From positions 1-64,000 of the forward strand of contig CALVBU010000010.1 in assembly GCA_944325875.1 (NCBI GenBank): a stretch of 64,000 nt of DNA. The letters run 5' to 3'. The notes under the pieces are model-generated. The model made no database searches, had not been told where the DNA came from, and saw only the letters and a program-made list of their open reading frames with translations. Made by a program: the position numbers and the translations under genes. This DNA comes from Candidatus Gastranaerophilales bacterium. GTDB taxonomy: Bacteria > Cyanobacteriota > Vampirovibrionia > Gastranaerophilales > Gastranaerophilaceae. Shown here in pieces: positions 9,088 through 16,556 of the stretch (positions within the stretch are counted from its first letter, which is position 1; every line of letters starts with the position of its first letter).

Positions 9088-9321
9088 TTACATACTATTT
9101 TGAATTACACAGTCATAGATTTTATCAATTTTATCTTTCATTTCAGAAAACTGATCTTTAAGATCATGAAAACTATGAATAGAGACAAAGCGTTCTTCTA
9201 CATCTTCAATAATTTCTCTATGTTTTTTCTCAAGTTGCTCTGGTGTCACAACAATTCTTTGTTGGACTAAAAAAATCATCACCGCTATTAATATCGGTGA
9301 ATATTGCAAAAATTGTTCCAT
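9088..9321 (-). CDS. Small membrane-anchored coiled-coil phage protein
   Basis: The 77-aa product has one N-terminal membrane helix (LQYSPILIAVMIFLV) followed by a charged helix with heptads (residues about 30-72). That is typical of small phage lysis accessories, such as holin-associated or spanin-like proteins, and of short tail anchors. No lipobox or second membrane helix is visible, so a classical holin is unlikely. It lies 11 bp downstream of the terL stop and is probably co-transcribed with it. The role is not established. Confidence 0.55.
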   Translation of the reverse strand: MEQFLQYSPILIAVMIFLVQQRIVVTPEQLEKKHREIIEDVEERFVSIHSFHDLKDQFSEMKDKIDKIYDCVIQNSM

Positions 9322-9332
9322 AAACTATCCCC

Positions 9333-10622
9333 TTACAAAGTAATCGGCCAATAAAAATCTACAAGATACGATGCAGCATCCATTGGGTGAGAAAGGAATT
9401 TCAATTCTTTTGTCTGTTTAATCTGCTGATAAGTCGGGATATCTATTTTTGAGCTTCCCTCTTTATATTTAAGGTTATAGATATTGTATAAGAGTTTTTC
9501 GCATTTTTTATCCACGTACAAACAAACATCCCCGTCTGCATTTCTTACTTTAGCATTAAATGCTGCAATTCTGCTTTTTATTGGTGGATTATAAGCTTTT
9601 ATATTAATATCAACATCATATCCATACTGTAACAGTTTTTTCTTTATAATTACATAGTTTGTATATTCACTCGTACAACTTCTATTATCTCCTGAAGCAT
9701 CTCCATTAATAATAATTTTCCCTTTATGCTTAGGATATCTTCGACAAAACTCATCACAGGCACCGGCCGTTGTTGTATTTTCCATTGCTATTTCATCAAA
9801 ATAAAAAACCTTATCTTCTGTAATATGTGCAAACACCCAACACATAGGATCCACGTTAAAGTCACAAGAAATATGTAAGTCCATTTCAGGTTGATAGGAT
9901 ATATCTTTAACATTTTCATCTGAGAACCCCTTAACTACAAGATTATTATTATATTCACCATTTTGAGCTAGAACAAAAATCCTGTAATACTGCTCATCAT
10001 ATATTTTCTTTAATTCATCACAAAACCCCTCAGGCAAGTAGATATTTTGAGTAGTAGGAGCTGATATTAATCTGTAATTCGGAGCGGAATTTTCGACAAA
10101 TGTACTATACACCCACCCGCGATACATTTCAGGATTTGTATGTCCAAAAATTCGATACGTAAAGTTATTCCAAGTTTTCTTTACTCTCTGCCTCATTCTT
10201 GATAACAGAACTTTAAAAGTATCATAAGGAATATCAGACATTTCTTCTATCTCAACAAAACCCAAATTTAAAGATTTCAGCTTATTAGGCTCATCAAAAT
10301 GTCTGAATAAAATTTCCGATCCATTTTTAAATGTAAGTTTTTGCAATGAAGCTGACCATTCGAAATCATCACCCTCTACAAAATTCATATTTTCAAGATG
10401 TTCAAAATATGACTGTAAAGTAGTATCTCTTACAAGAGTATATGTCTGAGCGCCAACTAATCCCCTAATTCCAGGATATTTTAAAGCAAGCAAAATTCCA
10501 AGTAATGACCCTGCAAAAGTTTTCCCTGACCCATAACCACCCTGATACACAGCTACATCCAAAGAATAATTGTGAGGAATTTCCAAAAATTCCCTCTGCG
10601 ATTTTAATAATTTATATTCCAT
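9333..10622 (-). CDS. Phage terminase large subunit
   Basis: This is the motor ATPase and endonuclease that packages DNA into the procapsid through the portal. The ATPase domain shows a Walker A of GGYGSGKT (about residues 28-35 from the chosen start) and a Walker B ending FVEIEEMSD. The C-terminal RNase H-like nuclease is supported by acidic motifs SCDFNVDPMCW, IIINGDASGD and HPMDAASYLVDF. All look intact. I chose the ATG at 10622, which has a weak GGAAGA upstream. An ATG at 10637 and a TTG at 10706 are alternatives, but the first abuts a terminator-like hairpin. The gene is separated from portal by about 170 bp holding a terminator, an operator-like palindrome and its own -10-like element. 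Confidence 0.9.
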   Translation of the reverse strand: MEYKLLKSQREFLEIPHNYSLDVAVYQGGYGSGKTFAGSLLGILLALKYPGIRGLVGAQTYTLVRDTTLQSYFEHLENMNFVEGDDFEWSASLQKLTFKNGSEILFRHFDEPNKLKSLNLGFVEIEEMSDIPYDTFKVLLSRMRQRVKKTWNNFTYRIFGHTNPEMYRGWVYSTFVENSAPNYRLISAPTTQNIYLPEGFCDELKKIYDEQYYRIFVLAQNGEYNNNLVVKGFSDENVKDISYQPEMDLHISCDFNVDPMCWVFAHITEDKVFYFDEIAMENTTTAGACDEFCRRYPKHKGKIIINGDASGDNRSCTSEYTNYVIIKKKLLQYGYDVDINIKAYNPPIKSRIAAFNAKVRNADGDVCLYVDKKCEKLLYNIYNLKYKEGSSKIDIPTYQQIKQTKELKFLSHPMDAASYLVDFYWPITL

Positions 10623-10640
10623 AACTGATTCTTCCATAAT

Positions 10641-10663
10641 AAAAAAGCCATTCCGAGGAATGA
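10641..10663 (-). terminator. Terminator-like hairpin just before terL
   Basis: On the minus strand CATTCC-TC-GGAATG is followed by GCTTTTTT, immediately upstream of the possible terL start. It may attenuate terL transcription. The stem is short (6 bp). Confidence 0.45.
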
Positions 10664-10723
10664 CTATAATAGATTGGATTTTCGCATTAGCGTTATAGTA
10701 TAACAAAAAATTTTCTAATTAAA

Positions 10724-10737
10724 TAACCAAATGGCTA
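10724..10737. promoter_or_regulatory. 14-bp palindromic operator candidate, copy 1 (upstream of terL)
   Basis: TAACCAAATGGCTA fits the palindromic consensus TARCCAWWTGGYTA. Read on the minus strand it is TAGCCATTTGGTTA and is followed by TTT, exactly as at the second copy (18872-18885). It precedes a TATACT-type -10 for terL by about 21 bp. It probably binds a dimeric regulator encoded in the cassette. Confidence 0.55.
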
Positions 10738-10779
10738 AAAAAAGTGCCGCAGCATGAGGAGGAATTAAATATGCGGCAC
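10737..10779 (-). terminator. Rho-independent terminator after portal gene
   Basis: On the minus strand an 8-bp GC-rich stem (GTGCCGCA/TGCGGCAC) is followed by seven Ts. It lies 13 bp past the portal stop and separates the portal transcript from terL. Confidence 0.8.
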
Positions 10780-10791
10780 AAAATAAGAGAG

Positions 10792-12438
10792 TTAAGAATT
10801 TACAAGAAAATTATTAGCATTTTCAATACCGTATTGCTCAAGTGCAAATTTAAAACATTCCAACCAGTCAATTTGTTCTGCAACTGTCGGTACTTCTGCA
10901 AAAGATTTCACAACATCAAACATCTCTTTTAAACGAAGTTTACGTTCAAAACTTGCCTTACGATCACCGTATCTGTAAATATATGTAGAATTTCTAATAT
11001 CATCATTTATTCTTGTGAACATATATTTTCCATGGTCATCTATTCTTATTAGCTCATCTCCGAGTTTAAAATTCGCAATTATTTCAGCAGTTTTTTCAAC
11101 CATTGGGATAATAATTTTTCTATTTATTGAATCCAGCATCATATTCAAACGAGCCTCTTGACCACTCACAGAATAATTAAGTTCAGTGGCTGTGCGCTGC
11201 ACTTCCTGCAAATTTCCTGCCATATTTTTGAATATACCTGTAGCACTCTCTGTTGTAGATTTGAAATAATTTAAGAAATCCCAACCCTGCATCGCCTTAT
11301 CAAAACTCAATGGAGTTGGCGCATTTGGCATTAAAGCTGCATCATATTCAATAATCTTTCCAGGTCTAACATCTTGTTCACCTTTAAAACAGCCTTTTGG
11401 AGCTAAATATGGAGGATTAATCATCAACGCAAGCGCATCAATTTGTTTATTCAAAATGGTAGAGGAAATATTATTCAAAACCAAAGCGACTTTAAGTGGG
11501 GAAATTCCTCTGCCAGAATCTGGAGATTCAATAATATTTGCATAAATAAAAGGGTTTATAACAAACGGATTGACCTCAAATCTTATAACTTCACGACGGC
11601 CTGCTATAGTAATTAATCTGTTTCGTAAAATTTTACCGTCAGAAAGTTCAATATCTCCCCAGTATTCAAGAATTTCAAGCTTGTTATCTTCAACACTATC
11701 AAATTCATTTTTATTTCTTTTCTTTGCCACCACCCCTTTCAATACTTCCAGTTTTTCTTTTGTTAAAAGGTTATTTGACTTATCACAAAAGATCTCATCA
11801 ATCGTTGCGTAAGTTCTGTAGATTTTTGCACAACTATCCCATTTATCCCGATTAGATTTATCGAATACAAAATCTTCTGCCTTTATAAATTTAACTTTTG
11901 CATTGTCATAAACTACTTTATCTTCCAATACAAAGTTTTTACCATCAGGTCTAGACAGTTCTTCTTCGAGAGTCTTTGCTCTTCTCACTTGCTTAATTAT
12001 TGTCTCCCAGCCTACAAAAAGTGTACATTCTCCTGTTTCGACAATACTGTCAATAACTTTCTCAAGTTCATTCTCAATATTCATTTGCTCAAATGTATTC
12101 ACCAGCATAGCTTTTTGCCTGTTTGCATATTCTTGTGTCTGAGGTGTTGTACCTGTCACATCAAACATAGCATCAGGATGTGAATATAAATTTTCACTAA
12201 TATGAGATTTTAAAGTTTGAGCTAACTCGTATATATCCGGAAGCTCAATTCTGCTTCCCCATCCATTTACACTTTGTCCGGCAGGATTATATATGGCATC
12301 TCTAACAAGTTTTATATCAGAGAGCTGTTGAGTTCTGTAATCTTCAAATTTATCATACTTTTGAGATATATCATTAACCAGAAGAATTTCATCCTCAGGT
12401 CTTATTTCCATTGTTAAATCATCGTTTGTTATTTCCAT
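10792..12438 (-). CDS. Phage portal protein (podovirus-like)
   Basis: The dodecameric portal forms the DNA entry channel at one capsid vertex and binds TerL. The assignment rests on the position between TerS and TerL, the length (548 aa), and family-like segments: an N-terminal helical region, the central block with GRGISPLKVALVLNN and KQIDALALMINPP, and a C-terminal helix with TATELNYSVSGQEARLNMML. These are typical of T7/P22-type head-tail connectors. I start at the ATG at 12438, which has AAAGG seven bases upstream; a TTG six bases earlier is less likely. A strong terminator follows. The portal call is confident; the exact portal clade is not. Confidence 0.85.
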   Translation of the reverse strand: MEITNDDLTMEIRPEDEILLVNDISQKYDKFEDYRTQQLSDIKLVRDAIYNPAGQSVNGWGSRIELPDIYELAQTLKSHISENLYSHPDAMFDVTGTTPQTQEYANRQKAMLVNTFEQMNIENELEKVIDSIVETGECTLFVGWETIIKQVRRAKTLEEELSRPDGKNFVLEDKVVYDNAKVKFIKAEDFVFDKSNRDKWDSCAKIYRTYATIDEIFCDKSNNLLTKEKLEVLKGVVAKKRNKNEFDSVEDNKLEILEYWGDIELSDGKILRNRLITIAGRREVIRFEVNPFVINPFIYANIIESPDSGRGISPLKVALVLNNISSTILNKQIDALALMINPPYLAPKGCFKGEQDVRPGKIIEYDAALMPNAPTPLSFDKAMQGWDFLNYFKSTTESATGIFKNMAGNLQEVQRTATELNYSVSGQEARLNMMLDSINRKIIIPMVEKTAEIIANFKLGDELIRIDDHGKYMFTRINDDIRNSTYIYRYGDRKASFERKLRLKEMFDVVKSFAEVPTVAEQIDWLECFKFALEQYGIENANNFLVNS

Positions 12439-12460
12439 ATTCAAACCTTTCCAATTTGAT

Positions 12461-12976
12461 TTATTTAATCAAAGAATAAACTTCAATATCCTGAGGTCGT
12501 CCATTTCTAATGGTCTCTGATTTTAAAAGTCCTTCTTTTTCAAATCCACAACGTTTTAAAAGATTTATGACTCTGAAATTTTCCGGATAAATCATTGCCT
12601 TAATCTTTTTAAGCCCCAATGTTTTAAAACAATAATTAAAAAATGTAAGTGCAGTATAATAAGTAAAAGAACCCCAAAACTTCTTATCAAAACAAGTCGT
12701 AACTTCGGCCCCATGCAAACAATTACTATCTCCCGTAAAGTTTTCCAAATACACAAACCCTGCGACTTCCTCATCAGAAAATATTACCCAAAAATATGGA
12801 GATAATTCTTCCACTAAATTCAAAAAATACTCCAAAAAAGTATTTTCCTGAACCGCAAAATCATCCTTTAAAAATCTTTCAAAACGGCGGTATAAAAACA
12901 TTATTTGAGGAATATATTCAACATTTATAAATTTATTTTCCTCTCGATTTATAATTATTGGTCTAAACTGTAACAT
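12461..12976 (-). CDS. GNAT-family N-acetyltransferase in the virion cassette
   Basis: The 171-aa protein has the RimJ/RimL-type GNAT layout: a beta-strand core with VIFSDEEVAGFVYL, an acceptor loop, then the C-terminal motif IYPENFRVINLLKRCGFEKEG that contacts acetyl-CoA. It would acetylate an amine on a protein or small molecule. It is embedded between portal and an unknown gene, and its start overlaps the upstream gene by 14 bp, so it is co-translated with structural genes. GNATs of this kind occur as accessory genes in tailed phages; the target is unknown. The ribosome site is GAGAAG. Nothing suggests disruption. Confidence 0.85.
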   Translation of the reverse strand: MLQFRPIIINREENKFINVEYIPQIMFLYRRFERFLKDDFAVQENTFLEYFLNLVEELSPYFWVIFSDEEVAGFVYLENFTGDSNCLHGAEVTTCFDKKFWGSFTYYTALTFFNYCFKTLGLKKIKAMIYPENFRVINLLKRCGFEKEGLLKSETIRNGRPQDIEVYSLIK

Positions 12977-13325
12977 CTATCTTCTCAAATTTCACATAAG
13001 CATCATCTGTGGTAAATGCACTCAATTCACCATTATAGATTTTTTCTCTAATTGAATTTTGAATTCCAAGCAATGCTTCAGCCTGCATACCGTGAATAAA
13101 AGTTTCAGTTTTATTTTTGCGATTAAAAAGTCTAAAAACAGCTTGCTTTGAAAATATCTTTGACTTCGGAACTTTTTCAATCTCTGTTATTACCTTTTTT
13201 TGAGGCTTTTTTCTAGCCATTTCCTGCTCTGCTTTAAATTCTTTTTCTATTTTCATTTTTATCAATTCATCAAGAGATGCGTTATTTAATAACATCTGCT
13301 CAATATCATCATCTTTTGGTTTCAT
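12963..13325 (-). CDS. Unrecognised 120-aa cassette protein
   Basis: I do not recognise this family. The N-terminal 60 residues are Lys/Glu-rich and helical (MLLNNASLDELIKMKIEKEF), followed by a basic segment and a short C-terminal domain. It lies between TerS and the GNAT gene, overlaps the GNAT start by 14 bp, and begins at 13325 behind AAAGGA. Small head-accessory, capsid-decoration or packaging helper roles would fit the position, but none is shown by sequence. Confidence 0.6.
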   Translation of the reverse strand: MKPKDDDIEQMLLNNASLDELIKMKIEKEFKAEQEMARKKPQKKVITEIEKVPKSKIFSKQAVFRLFNRKNKTETFIHGMQAEALLGIQNSIREKIYNGELSAFTTDDAYVKFEKIDVTV

Positions 13326-13339
13326 AAAAATCCTTTCTT

Positions 13340-13771
13340 TCAAATTTTGTTATCATCAAGATTTGAAATTGTAATAATCTTTGCAGGCCTATATCCATCA
13401 TCAGTCTTTGAATTGAAACCTAAATACTTACATAAACTTTCTAAAGCTTTTAATGCAGCAGAAGTATCTCTAAGTTTCTTCTTCCCTGTAAAATTTCCTT
13501 CCTTATCCAGAATATCTTCTTCTTCTAGAGAAAACTCTGCAATCTGTAACAGCTTTTGAATTACGTACCCCTTATCAACTCTCAGGGAATTTATACGCCC
13601 TTTTAGTCGAATTTTCATTTCTTTAATTACGTTATTATTAGCTAAAAGCCTGTTAGCGGTTTCTTTGAGATTACGAGATTTATAACCTGCATTTTTTGCG
13701 GAAAGCTCTCCATCAACTGTTTTTATGTATTCATCTATAAAATTTTTCTGTTGCTGCGTTAACTGTTTCAT
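13340..13771 (-). CDS. Phage terminase small subunit
   Basis: This is the DNA-recognition subunit of the packaging motor, which binds the pac or cos site and recruits TerL. The 143-aa sequence matches the Terminase_2 pattern. It opens with LTQQQKNFIDEYIKTVDGELSAKNAGYK, an N-terminal helix-turn-helix in which the Ala-Gly-Tyr turn is typical. The middle has many conserved Asn/Leu residues (ANRLLANNNVIKEM), and the C-terminal helix is oligomerising and ends KALESLCKYLGF. It is separated from the connector-like gene by 146 bp that hold a candidate plus-strand RNA. No ribosome site precedes the ATG. Confidence 0.85.
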   Translation of the reverse strand: MKQLTQQQKNFIDEYIKTVDGELSAKNAGYKSRNLKETANRLLANNNVIKEMKIRLKGRINSLRVDKGYVIQKLLQIAEFSLEEEDILDKEGNFTGKKKLRDTSAALKALESLCKYLGFNSKTDDGYRPAKIITISNLDDNKI

Positions 13772-13803
13772 TGTTTATAATTATTAACATTTCTTATCAT
13801 AAT

Positions 13804-13832
13804 TTGTGTTTTTACTAATAACGTGCTATAAT
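13804..13832 (+). promoter_or_regulatory. Plus-strand promoter of candidate small RNA
   Basis: TTGTGT (13804-13809), 17 bp and TATAAT (13827-13832) face the plus strand inside a region where every gene is on the minus strand. A terminator follows about 65 bp later. Confidence 0.55.
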
Positions 13833-13838
13833 GAACAT

Positions 13839-13905
13839 GCTATTTATATTTCGGCTAGTGTAAATCTTAACAGGGGGGAATGAAAAATAACTTCCTGTTT
13901 TTTTT
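13839..13905 (+). ncRNA. Candidate small RNA between terS and the connector-like gene
   Basis: A sigma70-like promoter ends at 13832. The predicted transcript runs from about 13839 to an intrinsic terminator whose stem is AACAGG (869-874) with CCTGTT (894-899), followed by a T-run to 13905. The transcript has no credible open reading frame; the longest from an ATG is eight codons. It does not overlap a coding sequence, so it would act in trans or by interfering with the opposing cassette transcript. Promoter and terminator are seen; the RNA itself is inferred. Confidence 0.5.
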
Positions 13906-13917
13906 GCGATTTTTTAT

Positions 13918-14556
13918 TTAGAAACGCCGAAACCTAATTAAAGGCGAGTAATTAGCATCGATAGCCGATTTTGACCGCAAATTTGCAAGCGCATTATTAT
14001 ACATAGATAACCAATAACTAAATCTAACATGCTGTGGATTCCCCTTTAACCTCAGACAACTTCCATAGACAAGTAAAGGTTCTGCAAAAGCCTGAGGAAT
14101 AACTGAACTATCAGTATCATTTTCCAATACTAATTTTTCAGTTCCATCGGCTGTTTTTGCATAATTAGATGTATAATAAAGAATTTCAGCAGTTTGAGGT
14201 TTTTCAAATATTGGAATTAACAATTTGTCATTGAATGTTGTATATGTATTCCTTGGTTGAGAATTTATGAAAAACTTCTCAAAATCAGCATCATATTTAT
14301 ACTCATTACCTCCTATTAAAAACATTGCAATTTTGCCCGCAATAGGATTTTGAATTTCTGAAACTTTTGCAGGAATTTCAAATTCTTTTCGGCGTAACAA
14401 AAAATTCCAATTTTCAGAATTACAAATTTCTGTATTTAGAGTATTTATAATATTTTTAATTTTTAAATGCTCATTTTTAGTCAATTCTGTAAAAGAATAA
14501 ACCTGCTTATAATTTAATTCAATAAGGCATTTATTTATCAATTCAAAATAATTCAT
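13918..14556 (-). CDS. Head-tail connector-like protein (podovirus gp4/tail-tube A type)
   Basis: The 212-aa product is mainly helical in its N-terminal half (FELINKCLIELNYKQVYSFTE), then has a beta-rich middle, and ends with YSPLIRFRRF. The length and order (next to scaffold and capsid, with a P22 gp10-like beta-propeller further up) resemble the adaptor proteins that extend the portal in T7- and P22-like podoviruses. The assignment is mostly contextual. I start at the ATG at 14556 behind AAAGGA. A 9-bp inverted repeat lies just upstream. Confidence 0.55.
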   Translation of the reverse strand: MNYFELINKCLIELNYKQVYSFTELTKNEHLKIKNIINTLNTEICNSENWNFLLRRKEFEIPAKVSEIQNPIAGKIAMFLIGGNEYKYDADFEKFFINSQPRNTYTTFNDKLLIPIFEKPQTAEILYYTSNYAKTADGTEKLVLENDTDSSVIPQAFAEPLLVYGSCLRLKGNPQHVRFSYWLSMYNNALANLRSKSAIDANYSPLIRFRRF

Positions 14557-14579
14557 CAACTTATCCTTTCCCGCTACAG

Positions 14580-14599
14580 AAGGCGGTAAATACCGCCTT
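14580..14599. repeat. 9-bp inverted repeat between scaffold-like and connector-like genes
   Basis: AAGGCGGTA and TACCGCCTT are separated by two bases. It sits 24 bp upstream of the connector-like gene start and has no adjacent T-run, so it is more likely an mRNA stability or processing hairpin than a terminator. Confidence 0.6.
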
Positions 14600-14622
14600 A
14601 CTGCCTCGGTTAATTTGCTTAA

Positions 14623-15276
14623 TTATTTAATCAAACCCTTACGGAGTTGTTCCATAATTGCTTTTTCATATTTAGCAAATTCTGCACCACTCATTTTGCC
14701 GATTTGCTCACGAGTAAAAACCCTTGCTTTTGCATCGTCAAAATTTGAGTTTTGCGCATTTGCTCTCAATCTCTGTTTTGCGATTTCGTTTTCGTTATTT
14801 AACGTTTTTTCGTAAGCTGTTTGTTTTAAATATCTTTCGATTGCACCATTTTCAAGGTTTTCAATCATTTTCGATATTACGGAGATTTCATCTTTATCAC
14901 CTTCAAAACCAGAATTTTTAAGATATTCCAAAACCTCAGCTCTGCCATTTTTATTAAAAAATCCTGCATTTTCTGCTTCAAATTCATCAAATGCATTATT
15001 ATTTGGCGCAACTTGAGCCTTTCCTTGACTATTGTTAACCATGTCATACGCCTTATTTATTACATAGTTCACTAAATATTGTCCTTGCGTATTATTAATT
15101 ACACCATCATCAACAAGTTTTTGAATTTTGTTGAGATCGTTTATTACAATACTTTTTACATCATACATTGGAACTGGCTCTTGAGGTTGAGGAACAGCCG
15201 GTTGTCCTGATGTTTGACGATTATCGGCATAAGATAATCCCCCGCCCATTGTATTTTGTATTTGATTATTATTCAT
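14623..15276 (-). CDS. Scaffold-like protein
   Basis: The 217-aa product opens with a disordered Gln/Asn/Pro-rich leader and then becomes charged and helical to the end (for example GDKDEISVISKMIENLENGA and NEIAKQRLRANAQN). It ends with a basic helix. High helix content, no cysteine and a position immediately after the capsid block are typical of phage scaffolding proteins, which chaperone capsid assembly and leave before packaging. Sequence homology cannot be shown by eye. The ATG at 15276 is preceded by GGAG and overlaps the previous gene by eight bases. Confidence 0.55.
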   Translation of the reverse strand: MNNNQIQNTMGGGLSYADNRQTSGQPAVPQPQEPVPMYDVKSIVINDLNKIQKLVDDGVINNTQGQYLVNYVINKAYDMVNNSQGKAQVAPNNNAFDEFEAENAGFFNKNGRAEVLEYLKNSGFEGDKDEISVISKMIENLENGAIERYLKQTAYEKTLNNENEIAKQRLRANAQNSNFDDAKARVFTREQIGKMSGAEFAKYEKAIMEQLRKGLIK

Positions 15277-15529
15277 AATTTTCTCCATCCGTTTTTTGAT
15301 TCAATGAATTCATATACTCAACTGCAAATTCGATAGAATCATCAATAAATCCCGACAAAAGTGCAGCTATTAAAGATCTGAAAATTGCAGGAACAGGTAA
15401 TTTTGAAGTGACATATTCTATTGCCATTTTCTTTTTCAACTGACCTGTAGAACTTCCAAGAGCTTTTTCCGCAATAGCAACAGCACTTTGTGCCAGCTGT
15501 TTTATAGTTTCCTTTAAATGTTTAAACAT
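15269..15529 (-). CDS. Small amphipathic protein, holin-like
   Basis: The 86-aa product has an N-terminal amphipathic helix with many Ala residues, then LKKKMAIEYVTSKLPVP and a hydrophobic segment FRSLIAALLSGFIDD. This somewhat resembles LLH-type phage holins, which have one hydrophobic helix and an AIEYV-like helix. The gene lies between the capsid gene and the scaffold-like gene. A decoration or head-completion role is equally possible. The ribosome site is AAAGGA. It is preceded by a terminator-like hairpin that should lower its transcription relative to the capsid gene. Confidence 0.45.
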   Translation of the reverse strand: MFKHLKETIKQLAQSAVAIAEKALGSSTGQLKKKMAIEYVTSKLPVPAIFRSLIAALLSGFIDDSIEFAVEYMNSLNQKTDGENYE

Positions 15530-15543
15530 ACCATTCCTTTCTC

Positions 15544-15599
15544 AAAAAGTACCTTTAAACCACCTTAAAAAGGCTTTTATAAAAGATTTAAAGGCACTT
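15544..15599 (-). terminator. Terminator/attenuator after the major capsid gene
   Basis: On the minus strand AAGTGCCTTTAAA (599-587) pairs with TTTAAAGGTACTT (559-547) with one mismatch and is followed by more Ts. It lies between the capsid stop and the next gene, so it can boost capsid relative to downstream products. Confidence 0.7.
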
Positions 15600-15617
15600 T
15601 ATACAGTAATTAAAGAC

Positions 15618-16508
15618 TTACGGTCCAGTTGGTTCGGTAGGTTCTGTAGTTGTTTCAGATTTAACAACCATTTTAGCCAATGCTTTTGGTTGAACAGTTT
15701 TTGCACCATACAAATATAAGCCTCTAATTAAATCTGAAAAACTGTCTTTATCACGTAAACTTTCAATTTTTGCGAGTTGAGAAGCAAATGTAATTGCATC
15801 ATTTGTACCTGCAAGAACGTAATATTTACCAGAAACATCTGATAAATTAGTACTTACAAGCACATCCATGCCTGCAATTCTACCAATTGCACCTTCTCTT
15901 AAAGTTTCGTCAGCTACATTATGAGCACCAATAAATTCAGAGCTTTGAAGTAGGTATGATTCAATTGTAGGGTTAATAACTACCCAAGGACGTTTTGTTG
16001 CAGATACGGCATTTGAATTTTTCAAACATAATGCTAATTTTACAAATTGAGAATAAATAGTTGTTTTATCTAAAGTAATTGGTTGAGAATCAGACCCTAC
16101 AATATTTGCACCGTCAACATTTGCATGTTGAGATAAAAGGTAAGAATCTTGAACTTCTTCAATAGCTTTTTTTGCATTTTCCAAATGAGCTTCCATTATA
16201 TCTGTATTAGATTGAACTTGAGCAACATCATTAATTTTAAATGCAAAGAATTTTTTCTGATCAATTACAAGATCTGTAGAAGTAGGTTCCAATTCATCAT
16301 AAGTAATATTTCCACTGCCAACGGTAGCAACACTAACAGCAGCAGGAGTAATAATTTTAACGGAATCCCCTTGATTTTTAATTTCGCCTTCGTAATTTCT
16401 GTTTACGCACTGTAGCATAACACATTCTTTTTGAAGCATTGAGTTCAATTTCTGACTCCAAATTTCAGGAATGAATGCAGAGTAAGAATTTGTTGTGTGT
16501 GTACTCAT
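15618..16508 (-). CDS. Major capsid protein (HK97-fold type)
   Basis: This 296-aa protein builds the icosahedral shell. The N-terminal part has the usual phage coat sequence pattern: IPEIWSQKLNSMLQKECVML, then NRNYEGEIKNQGDSVKI, then LVIDQKKFFAFKINDVAQVQ, which corresponds to the N-arm, E-loop and spine-helix region. A central A-domain contains a conserved WVVINP and a DVLVSTNL strand. The C-terminus ends in Thr/Pro-rich residues (about 285-296), an unusual flexible tail that could be surface-exposed. The ribosome site is AAAGGA. The terminator placed after it fits a highly expressed coat gene. The fold is inferred from sequence pattern and context. Confidence 0.85.
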   Translation of the reverse strand: MSTHTTNSYSAFIPEIWSQKLNSMLQKECVMLQCVNRNYEGEIKNQGDSVKIITPAAVSVATVGSGNITYDELEPTSTDLVIDQKKFFAFKINDVAQVQSNTDIMEAHLENAKKAIEEVQDSYLLSQHANVDGANIVGSDSQPITLDKTTIYSQFVKLALCLKNSNAVSATKRPWVVINPTIESYLLQSSEFIGAHNVADETLREGAIGRIAGMDVLVSTNLSDVSGKYYVLAGTNDAITFASQLAKIESLRDKDSFSDLIRGLYLYGAKTVQPKALAKMVVKSETTTEPTEPTGP

Positions 16509-16556
16509 GTAATTTGTCCTTTCTTTTAATTTTGTATAAATAAGCTGAGTGGTGCT

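Noticed and set aside
10744-10932. Plus-strand 62-codon frame with AGGAGG-like sequence near the start
   Set aside because: The apparent ribosome site lies within the portal terminator hairpin and the frame is antisense to the portal gene end.
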